The notes under the pieces were generated by a model. That model made no database searches and was not told the origin of the DNA. It was given only the letters and a program-made list of their open reading frames with translations. Below are positions 62,752-64,000 of a DNA stretch of 64,000 nucleotides, piece by piece. Numbering within the stretch: position 1 is the stretch's first letter; each line of letters opens with the position of its first letter. This DNA comes from Aspidapion aeneum (taxonomy: Eukaryota; Arthropoda; Insecta; Coleoptera; Brentidae). The stretch covers positions 10,167,977 through 10,231,976 of the forward strand of contig OY755045.1 of the NCBI GenBank assembly GCA_963576565.1. The letters are read 5' to 3'. The translations under genes and the position numbers were made by a program.

Positions 62752-64000
62752 CGGTTTCACAACGTTCTATGTCTTCCGATATCCAATCTCCACTCGTTTC
62801 TGTTTGCCCATAATTCATCATCTAGGCCTCTTATTCTTATTTCACTGTCTATTCCTTCTCTCCAGCTTCTCCTTGGCCGTCCTCGTTTTCTTCGGCCAGT
62901 TGGTTTCCATTGTAGTATTTGTTTAGGTAGTCTTTCATCATTCATTCTTTGTACATGTCCGTACCACACCAGTTGTTTTGTTCTTATATCATCCACTAAA
63001 GTACGTTCACCCACTGTCATAATTTCTATTATTCTTTGATTTGTAACTCTTTCTCTTTTTGATTTCCCTGCTGCTCTTCTCCAATAGTCCATCTCCGTAG
63101 CGGAAAGCATTTTTTCTGTTCTATCCTTGATTGGCCATATTTCTGAGCTGTATGTAATAATACTTTTTACAATGGTGTTATATATAAGCTTTTTGTTATG
63201 TTTTGATATAATTTGGTCCCAAATTATTCGATTTAATAAAGTTATTGCTTTTCTTCCTTGTACGTTTCGATCTTTTATAGCTTTGTCTAGTGTTCCGTCA
63301 GCTGTAATTTTTAGACCTAAGTATTTATACTCATCACAGGACTGAATTCGCTGCCCGGTATTTAAGATTAGATCCTGTTTCATTCCACCGATACACATAT
63401 ACTCTGTCTTATTGAGATTAACCTCTAGTCCCCACTTATTGTACTCTTCTATTAGTTTTCGTGTCATATATTCGAGGTCGTCATAATCCTGAGCCACTAC
63501 TATCTGATCATCGGCGAAACGTAAAGTATACAAGGTGGTTTCGTCCAACGGAATTCCCATGTTTTGGCATTTTCTCTTCCATACTTTAAGGACTTGTTCC
63601 AAGTATATCTTGAAGAGCGTAGGCGAGATACAGCAACCTTGTTTGAGACCTTTGTTTACTTGAAAGCCTTTGGTTAGTTTTGCTTTTATTTTAACTTTTG
63701 CCTTACTATTGCGGTATAACTCTTTGATGGCCTTAATTAGTTGTACGCTTATGTTTGTGTTTTCCAACGCTTTCCAAAGTAGATTTAGTGGTATACTATC
63801 ATATGCCTTCTGCAAATCGACGTAAAGCAGATGCAGCTCTTGTCCGTATGCCATTTTCTTTTCAATAACTTGGGTTATACAATTTACATGATTATTTACA
63901 TGATTATTTACAGCAGCATCTTTACTTTATTTTTCTATTTTAAGCGGGCAGCTCCTGGTACCTACTGTGCGAAGCCTGCCGTGAAAAATACATGAAACAA
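30274..64000 (+). CDS. hiw: highwire / MYCBP2-type E3 ubiquitin ligase, middle part (18 exons, incomplete at both ends)
   Basis: Atypical RING E3 ligase of the PHR family (Highwire, RPM-1, Phr1/MYCBP2), known to limit synapse growth and promote axon degeneration by ubiquitinating targets such as DLK/Wallenda. Eighteen exons with AG/GT borders join in phase: the summed exon length is 3,058 nt, one completing base plus 1,019 codons without a stop. Recognisable parts in order: lead-in GSSGGRLAQWLQPGSRVDP; a filamin-type repeat ending GTYSATWTPGSVGCYSIVV; two SH3-like repeats; a Ser/Pro linker; the block beginning AESLRAVFAAFLWHEGLVHD; a Lys-rich linker; a Cys/His block (TLCELCSEMCPHPVTYHM). The family is about 4,000-5,000 residues, so over half is missing: the RCC1-like and PHR domains upstream and the RING domain downstream. 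Its introns are swollen with transposons. Symbol given by orthology; no pseudogene sign in the exons. Confidence 0.93.
30671..32782. mobile_element. 2.1-kb foldback element in the highwire intron
   Basis: The left end CTCTTTTATCAATACTATTT pairs with the right end AATAGTATTGGTAAAAGAG. Arms of roughly 0.7-0.9 kb stay complementary through GGAGTATAAAAAAGTTTA, CTACCCAGTG, ATTGTAGCTACAATATTA and AAACGATGCATCCTAGG. The loop is about 31375-31890. No transposase. Parts of the same family flank the nested insertions at 57.6-60.7 kb. Confidence 0.85.
32886..33765 (+). mobile_element. 5'-truncated Jockey element with 13-bp target duplication
   Basis: The insert (32899-33752) is flanked by AAAAAGATAAAAC at 32886-32898 and 33753-33765. 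It ends in an A-run after AATAAACAGTGTGTTTGACA. It shares its final coding portion and 3' UTR with the fragment at 11297-11577, so the two are separate insertions of one family. Confidence 0.92.
32899..33558 (+). pseudogene. Jockey ORF2 C-terminal part (thumb region to stop)
   Basis: 219 uninterrupted codons begin right at the truncation point and run to TAA at 33558. Landmarks: EVHSWTTKWRIKLNETKS, YLGITLDAKLRWKAHV, LLYRQILKPVWTYGIQLWGC, and QRFQNKVLRNIVNAPWYVRN. These are the post-YADD and C-terminal hallmarks of Jockey/mobile-element reverse transcriptases. The catalytic core is absent because of 5' truncation. The intact frame implies a young insertion. Confidence 0.93.
34015..34636. mobile_element. 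608-bp short TIR element, copy A, 7-bp target duplication
   Basis: The element (34022-34629) starts CAGGGCTATCAAAATGGACG and ends with the complement of CAAGGCCAACACAAAA. Flanks GAGTAAT at 34015-34021 and 34630-34636. A second copy in opposite orientation at 48913-49469 has its own 7-bp duplication. Non-coding. Termini and duplication length suggest a hAT- or P-like family. Its right end lies 30 bp before the next highwire exon. Confidence 0.88.
34660..34917 (+). CDS. hiw: highwire exon b (start of filamin-type repeat)
   Basis: Acceptor CTCCTGATTCTAG, donor TTAAG/GTAAGC. Phase 2 in, phase 2 out. Reads DQYTDLVHVQNMRVEIKALP, MRRVSQLDPLTFGGLAPPPL, YEPTVRDKMCFHSITVMKPY. The last two thirds are tandemly duplicated in the intron that follows. 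Confidence 0.95.
34980..35373 (+). pseudogene. Three degenerate tandem copies of the 3' part of highwire exon b
   Basis: The source unit 34781-34979 (coding end, donor and start of intron) is repeated at about 34980-35172, 35173-35337 and, truncated, 35338-35373. Copy 1 keeps an open frame of about 45 codons (LDPLTFGGLAPRPSHHVY...) and the donor-like GG/GTAAGCC, but none has a usable 3' splice site upstream. Copy 2 has frame damage. Copy 3 stops after TGGCGCCTTCACCATTGCA. Confidence 0.9.
35418..36629 (+). mobile_element. Dead mariner element
   Basis: TIRs: left GAGAATGGGATGAAAAGTTT at 35419, right end the complement of GAGGATGGGATAAAAAATTT, with TA after the right end (36630-36631); the left TA has mutated to TG. 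The interior is a mariner transposase broken by several frameshifts and deletions. Full length for a mariner (about 1.2 kb). Confidence 0.92.
35540..36530 (+). pseudogene. mariner transposase pseudogene
   Basis: Pieces in consecutive frames: ELDAILEESAPFYTTVKTW, SDFKRGRTSTNDAPRSGRPK, RFITVDETLVHHYTPETKQQ, AGKIMATVFWDAKGILLIDF, ILFHQDNAPCHKSALVMAKI and HSPYSPDLAPSDFYLL. All three catalytic Asp of the D,D34D triad are still visible (VDE, HQDN, SPDLAPSD), but frameshifts near 35870, 36130 and 36440 destroy the gene. The first WIHHY motif has become LVHHY. Confidence 0.93.
36773..36926 (+). CDS. hiw: highwire exon c (end of filamin-type repeat)
   Basis: Acceptor ATTATTAAG, donor TTTAAG/GTCTGT (weak, non-A at +3). 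Reads YMSPPVKRSSENMLVRPNCD then GTYSATWTPGSVGCYSIVVN. GxYxxxWxPxxxGxYxIxVxxDG is the signature strand pair of filamin immunoglobulin-like repeats. Exits phase 0. Confidence 0.94.
37052..37249 (+). CDS. hiw: highwire exon d (first SH3-like repeat, part 1)
   Basis: Acceptor TTTCTATCTAG, donor GATGAG/GTAAGT, phase 0 both sides. Reads VEVKAPPQGMTPPNQNLCKK, then a GLRVRAHPSLQSEQIGIVHV segment that matches the start of an SH3b-type repeat (LRVRxxPSLxSxxIGxVxxG). Confidence 0.94.
37640..37798 (+). CDS. hiw: highwire exon e (first SH3-like repeat, part 2)
   Basis: Acceptor TTGTCTATTAG, donor GACCAG/GTAAAA, phase 0 both sides, 53 codons. Reads IHNDDGVWLRLSADTIRQYC then EAWCLQYNQHLGKTLLLPVE. DDGVWLRL closes the SH3-like fold. 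Confidence 0.94.
38131..38287 (+). CDS. hiw: highwire exon f (second SH3-like repeat, part 1)
   Basis: Acceptor ACATTCATTTAAG, donor TTTTGG/GTAAGT. Reads VINETIMKNLPEMQDKTKFN then CGASGHNVRSRPSLRAPPVG, parallel to GLRVRAHPSLQSEQIG of the first repeat. Exits phase 1. Confidence 0.94.
38466..38612 (+). CDS. hiw: highwire exon g (second SH3-like repeat, part 2)
   Basis: Acceptor TTTTTTTACTACAG, donor CTTGG/GTGAGC. Reads NRVGVSEYVVNSEGCWVLLD then YCFNTDGEAWSLAISHNNVL. EGCWVLLD matches DGVWLRLS of the first repeat. Phase 1 both sides. Confidence 0.94.
38788..39322. mobile_element. Short repeat element with inverted ends, copy A
   Basis: The phrase TTAGGCACACATACCTTT followed by GAAGTATAAAATTCGTTTTG occurs near both ends, with TCGATCCACACACAGCACGT and ACGTGATTACGTGGTTTTAA inside. 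The same sequences form the larger composite at 50559-51385. Non-coding; the 70-codon frame at 38998 lies in the repeat. Confidence 0.7.
39505..39760 (+). CDS. hiw: highwire exon h (Ser/Pro-rich linker with FG-like motifs)
   Basis: Acceptor AAATATTTTAG, donor AGAAG/GTAAGA. Reads GITESDNPQIADRRGFNFSQ, then a Ser-rich stretch with FTFGSPSSSS and STNPFIFGETVEYP, ending in a basic KRERSTKKPKPKLIRG. Probably disordered. The opposite strand also has a 95-codon frame, which is only a shadow. Confidence 0.92.
39985..40136 (+). CDS. hiw: highwire exon i (linker)
   Basis: Acceptor TATTGTTTTTAG, donor TGCTTG/GTGAGA. Reads DAQSECDRKPLVELGSNGNG then TPPDTPKRCQSPRPGNFSPK. The TPPDTPKR and SPRP Ser/Thr-Pro sites look like kinase-directed linker sequence. 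Phase 2 in, phase 1 out. Confidence 0.9.
40354..40431 (+). CDS. hiw: highwire exon j (26-codon linker exon)
   Basis: Acceptor TTTTTTTACAG, donor CACTAG/GTAATG. Reads RPPLSDSDGSSPQIGSSKSV then GISPL. Phase 1 both sides, so it could be skipped without a frameshift. Confidence 0.85.
40432..41400. other. highwire intron, ordinary sequence
   Basis: AT-rich intron; no repeat family recognised until the RTE insertion that starts at about 41404. Confidence 0.5.
41404..41444. repeat. (TA)n microsatellite, RTE tail
   Basis: About 20 TA repeats directly at the 3' end of the RTE copy, as RTE-class elements commonly end in short tandem repeats. The same tail occurs at 62711-62747. Confidence 0.95.
41404..42896 (-). 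mobile_element. RTE-type retrotransposon, antisense in highwire intron, with (TA)n tail
   Basis: Minus-strand copy with its 3' end at the (TA)n run (41404-41444). Frames: 42695-42895 (SGNIPAELIKHGTEELFWRL, WKTSYISTIHKK), 42352-42714 (AEEQAGFRAGRSTSDHLFCI, LLYVDLQKAYDSIPLNLLWK), 41704-42294 and 41454-41807 (LVWYGHVQRMNDERLPKQIL). Stops and small indels break the ORF near 41810, 42300-42350 and 42700. The catalytic box reads FANDQIV, with the first Asp of FADD replaced by Asn. 5'-truncated; about 95% similar by eye to the copy at 62711-63881. Its 5' end touches the acceptor region of highwire exon k. Confidence 0.92.
42907..43103 (+). CDS. hiw: highwire exon k (Ser/Thr-rich linker)
   Basis: Acceptor AATTTACTGCAG, donor GGTTCG/GTAAGT. 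Reads SGTGFDATTRRGSNISDTSA then LISSLTRDSQSPSQSSQHKE and SGSSTHTRSDSTPPLTREGS. Likely disordered and phosphorylated. Phase 1 in, phase 0 out. The acceptor region borders RTE sequence. Confidence 0.9.
43104..45783. other. 2.7-kb highwire intron, unassigned
   Basis: No frame here resembles a known protein. The 81-codon frame at 45155-45400 and the 70-codon frame at 44866-45078 are not recognised. No inverted-repeat or retroelement signature was found. Confidence 0.4.
45784..45932 (+). CDS. hiw: highwire exon l (linker)
   Basis: Acceptor GTTTTACCATAG, donor GACAG/GTTAGT. Reads EGEQSSKKLTQTGTQTSPEN then VKGHFSMGSVSKEETLSPKM. Phase 0 in, phase 2 out. Confidence 0.88.
46096..46264 (+). CDS. hiw: highwire exon m (start of conserved helical block)
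   Basis: Acceptor TTATTTAATAG, donor CATGAG/GTAAGT. Reads GSTKSRPKRAISPTNIHQPS then SVAESLRAVFAAFLWHE, which continues in the next exon as GLVHDAMACASFLKFHP. This block is one of the best conserved stretches of MYCBP2 proteins. Phase 2 in, phase 0 out. Confidence 0.93.
46596..47306 (+). mobile_element. Hairpin-ended CAGA element, copy 4
   Basis: Same order of parts as copy 3, with (CAGA)n at about 47141-47175 and a right palindrome ACTACTTGTAGTAGTAGT. Ends GTGTGAGCT followed by AA. Confidence 0.88.
47396..48122 (+). mobile_element. Hairpin-ended CAGA element, copy 5
   Basis: Same order of parts, starting 90 bp after copy 4 in the same orientation. Left palindrome includes TAGTGTACGTGTGAGCT; right palindrome includes CTACTATAGTATAGTAGTAG. 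Ends GTGTGAGCT + AA. Confidence 0.88.
48906..49476. mobile_element. 557-bp short TIR element, copy B, 7-bp target duplication
   Basis: Opposite orientation to copy A (34022-34629). The element is 48913-49469, starting CAAGGCCAACACAAAAATAG and ending with the complement of CAGGGCTATCAAAA. Flanked by CCTCAAC at 48906-48912 and 49470-49476. Shares the TTACGACACAGCTGATTG-type phrase and the CAGCCCCGGGAGAACAGCTG phrase with copy A. Confidence 0.9.
49721..49968 (+). CDS. hiw: highwire exon n (conserved helical block)
   Basis: Acceptor TTCTTCCTTTTTAG, donor AATAG/GTAAGA. Reads GLVHDAMACASFLKFHPTLP, LVVTRPDLPVDKKKRELSKE, and SVEVSNAGNYLHIQPSTLET. Phase 0 in, phase 2 out. Confidence 0.95.
50137..50525 (-). 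pseudogene. RTE C-terminal remnant
   Basis: The + strand text ACGTTGTCCGACGCCTATTC and CGTACCATATCAGTTG repeats that of the RTE end at 13865-14223, so the minus strand carries the same WYGHV..RM C-terminal segment, here with an extra insertion near 50195-50265 and indels. No open frame remains. Confidence 0.8.
50559..51385. mobile_element. Composite of the 38.8-39.3 kb element, inverted halves
   Basis: ATGCAAAGAAGAAAGATGGA followed by AACGTGCTGTGTGTGGATCG occurs at about 50561 and again at about 51014, and CCGCTAGATGGCGCAACAA appears in both orientations (near 50850 and 51140). The outer ends are inverted: ATCAAAACGAATTTTATACT at left, its complement at right (51366-51385). A foldback made from two copies, or one copy after rearrangement. 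Confidence 0.7.
51616..51747 (+). other. Orphan exon-like frame
   Basis: Between an AG and GTAAAT lies an open 132-nt frame with phase 1 at both ends: SDREGNLETTMVWTETKFGL then DHKRELLVLIRGDLKNAAI. It looks protein-like, but the surrounding highwire intron is phase 2, so including it would shift the frame. Upstream there is an in-frame TAG and only a modest acceptor. It may be an exon fragment of an unrelated gene or transposon. No family recognised. Confidence 0.3.
51748..53100. other. highwire intron, unassigned
   Basis: No coding or repeat family recognised. The part from about 51900 to 52700 is less AT-rich and includes a palindromic TCCCCCACTCTATCGGGGGG near 52670. A decayed long terminal repeat is conceivable, but no TG...CA ends or primer-binding site could be fixed. 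Confidence 0.3.
53101..53724 (-). mobile_element. Hairpin-ended CAGA element, copy 6 (reverse)
   Basis: Starts AGCTCACACTATTAATATAT, has a short (GTCT)n run at 53235-53262 and only two full tandem subunits, the third being rearranged near 53415-53465. Ends GGCAGAGTATTTT. Confidence 0.87.
53784..54056. mobile_element. 273-bp palindromic MITE
   Basis: Arms of about 110 bp are nearly perfect inverted copies: left AACTATAGGTAAATTTAGTG to GACCTTCAGACTAG; right CTAGTCTGAAGGTC to ACTAAATTTACCTATAGTT. The loop is the T-rich segment at about 53897-53940. Contains AATGGTTTTTGTCTTCATCA / TGTCGAAACGTTACCG. Non-coding. Confidence 0.9.
54256..54415 (+). CDS. hiw: highwire exon o (end of conserved helical block)
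   Basis: Acceptor TTGTTTCTAG, donor GATCAG/GTATGG. Reads SRARKITDTMIKEEPTEGNY then LPPALKSLVYLWEELTSNCV. Enters phase 2, which fits exon n directly and excludes the frame at 51616-51747. Exits phase 0. Confidence 0.93.
54512..54916. mobile_element. About 400-bp TIR element
   Basis: Left end AGTCCAAATTATAGGCATTT and TGTAATGACGTCA; right end TGACGTCATTACAAAT then ATAATTTGGACT. TIRs of about 30 bp with a loop lacking symmetry. The 97-codon minus frame inside starts MLGPILLHLRLAVSHSQIEV and is not recognised. Confidence 0.75.
55427..56547. mobile_element. 1.1-kb palindromic MITE, TA target (mariner-like ends)
   Basis: Left end CAGGGTGTTTGGCACATGAA, right end the complement of CAGGGTGTTCGGCACATGAA, each flanked by TA (55425-55426 and 56548-56549). 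Arms of over 500 bp are near-perfect inverted copies through TTTTTTGGGATATTGTTGGG, AAGCTTTTTATTAATGTCTG and ATAAACATCAA. No transposase. Ends CAGGGTG and TA duplication are typical of the Tc1/mariner superfamily. Confidence 0.92.
56550..57017. other. highwire intron, no feature seen
   Basis: Ordinary AT-rich intron up to the next exon. Confidence 0.45.
57018..57150 (+). CDS. hiw: highwire exon p (Lys/Glu-rich linker)
   Basis: Acceptor TTTTGTTTTATAG, donor CTAG/GTAAAC. Reads TSTPVQTKLKKSESNKENAK then EKESKKSKKKKTGSRNYL. A basic run that could act as a nuclear or binding segment. Phase 0 in, phase 1 out. Confidence 0.88.
57430..57660. repeat. Tandem of about 75-80 bp (AAATGACGTTTTTCC)
   Basis: Three imperfect units share AAATTxGxTAAATGACGTTTTT, CTCACAGTG and TTTGGCATTTCTATGG. 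A further unit lies at about 60775-60815, beyond the nested insertions. Confidence 0.65.
57748..58875. mobile_element. 1.12-kb palindromic MITE, TA target (Tc1/mariner-like)
   Basis: The element is 57750-58873, starting CAGTGTCCCCCATAATGTTC and ending with its complement, flanked by TA at 57748-57749 and 58874-58875. The arms of about 540 bp pair throughout (for example AAAATGTCTTT, TTTATACAGATTTTATTATT, ACAGTTTGTAAGGTTGCCGT). The paralogous empty site ATTCATATAAATCC is present at about 30763. Confidence 0.94.
59238..60082. mobile_element. Palindromic MITE nested in the C2H2 element
   Basis: The left end CATAGTGTCCCAAATTCGAT and the right end, reverse-complemented CAGGGTGTCCCTGTTGTTTT, are flanked by TA. 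Inverted phrases include GGGTATTTCT, CCAAGCCGTTTTTAAACTAC / CTTAAAAACGGCTTG, GGGGTCTATAACTTGTTTAT / TAAACAAAAAAGTTATAGA. Arms about 300 bp, more diverged than in the neighbouring palindromes. Confidence 0.8.
60202..60504 (-). CDS. C2H2 zinc-finger-like N-terminal frame of a DNA transposon
   Basis: Minus-strand frame of 100 codons. Residues 15-33 read TCKLFSAQFNLNKHCQSKHG, like the second half of a C2H2 finger (F..xxNLxxHxxxxHG), and residues 48-72 read FRCLECKCSFPKNLDLCDDL then KYKHN, a C-x2-C..H pattern with one uncertain ligand. It lies entirely inside the TIR element, reading inward from its right end, so it is probably the start of that element's protein, truncated when the MITE or a deletion removed the rest. 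No catalytic domain remains. The family assignment is open. Confidence 0.5.
   Translation of the reverse strand: MKIRRFCAVKMPVTCKLFSAQFNLNKHCQSKHGIQKQRYSYAESVFMFRCLECKCSFPKNLDLCDDLKYKHNQEILEKTLELRVNTSMAKQNKREMHKII
60911..61114 (+). CDS. hiw: highwire exon q (Cys/His zinc-binding block)
   Basis: Acceptor AATATTTTCCAG, donor GTGC/GTAAGT. Reads SYTHPSGVETLCELCSEMCP, HPVTYHMHQEHPGCG and SGGNYCLGWAGSCGDGGV. CxxC...C...H..H..H..C spacing fits a zinc-binding module upstream of the RING region of PHR proteins. Phase 1 both sides. A transposon begins 22 bp beyond its donor. Confidence 0.95.
61137..61817 (-). mobile_element. Hairpin-ended CAGA element, copy 7 (reverse)
   Basis: Starts AGCTCACACATATACTATAG, lacks the GATCCTAATTTTTTCGAG segment found in most copies, has a (GTCT)n run at 61239-61278, and ends GGCAGAGTATTTT. 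Its left edge lies 22 bp from the highwire exon q donor. Confidence 0.88.
61990..62665 (+). pseudogene. Internally deleted mariner transposase remnant
   Basis: N-terminal piece: ECFQMLKDFYGEQCMSCAIL then FEWLKSFFEGREEVKDDERE; after a deletion, LEVLIRERVRKKHPDLLKNN, LLYQDNAPAHNALSIKQFLA and, from another frame, a KGTRFGI-like end. The second Asp (QDNAPAH) remains; the first Asp (VDE) region is gone. A different mariner lineage from the one at 35418-36629, judging from GREEVKDDEREGRSS. Confidence 0.85.
62711..63881 (-). mobile_element. RTE-type retrotransposon, antisense in highwire intron, with (TA)n tail
   Basis: 5'-truncated copy with a 365-codon uninterrupted minus-strand frame (62757-63854) and (TA)n tail at 62711-62747. 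Reads LLYVDLQKAYDSIPLNLLWK, QVNKGLKQGCCISPTLFKIY, LRFADDQIVVAQDYDDLEYM, LVWYGHVQRMNDERLPKQIL. The catalytic FADD box is intact, unlike the copy at 41404-42896. The frame opens at the truncation, so it lacks endonuclease and the N-terminal part of the reverse transcriptase. Confidence 0.93.
63945..64000 (+). CDS. hiw: highwire exon r (partial, runs off the window)
   Basis: Acceptor TTTTCTATTTTAAG, joins exon q with CCG for Pro and continues GSSWYLLCEACREKYMKQ. CEAC completes another Cys pair of the zinc-binding block. The exon is open at the right edge. Confidence 0.92.

Noticed and set aside
1..64000. tRNA, rRNA or other structured RNA genes
   Set aside because: No A/B-box pairs with a cloverleaf and no rRNA-like segments were recognised; a covariance-model search would be needed to exclude them.

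Overview
This is insect nuclear DNA: AT-rich, intron-bearing, and dense with arthropod-type transposons (RTE, Jockey and RNase H-bearing non-LTR elements, mariner, hAT, palindromic MITEs). A beetle-like large genome is my best guess, from the style of the repeats only; the order of insect is not proven by anything here.

The one clear host gene is the highwire / MYCBP2 (PHR family) E3 ubiquitin ligase on the + strand. I can place 18 consecutive exons from 30274 to the right edge (30274-30456, 34660-34917, 36773-36926, 37052-37249, 37640-37798, 38131-38287, 38466-38612, 39505-39760, 39985-40136, 40354-40431, 42907-43103, 45784-45932, 46096-46264, 49721-49968, 54256-54415, 57018-57150, 60911-61114, 63945-64000). 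All join in phase and give about 1,019 codons from the middle of the protein: filamin-type repeat, two SH3-like repeats, a Ser/Pro-rich linker, a conserved helical block, a Lys-rich linker and a Cys/His zinc-binding block. The N-terminal half (RCC1-like and PHR domains) and the C-terminal RING half lie outside the window; no upstream exon was found in the first 30 kb.

1-30 kb is almost all repeat: a reverse-oriented RNase H retrotransposon end (1.2-2.3 kb), AT-rich tandem duplications (2.3-4.6, 7.5-10.5, 10.5-12.0 kb), retrotransposon tails, a deleted hAT element with a perfect 8-bp target duplication (16.4-17.5 kb) inside the tetranucleotide tail of an RTE copy, and a Jockey fragment (25.4-26.5 kb). 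The only host-like coding piece there is a signal-peptide plus LRRNT-like first exon on the minus strand (15538-15714).

30-64 kb: the highwire introns are packed with inserts. A hairpin-ended, CAGA-microsatellite element occurs seven times in the window. Several long palindromic MITEs have TA target duplications, two related short elements have 7-bp duplications, two antisense RTE copies sit in introns, and there are two dead mariners. The most notable insert is a nested stack at 57.6-60.8 kb: an unfamiliar TIR element carrying a C2H2-zinc-finger-like reading frame, with an 8-bp target duplication whose empty site is readable in a paralogous repeat at 32.6 kb. Several inserts lie within tens of bases of highwire splice sites, and one exon has been partially duplicated in tandem.
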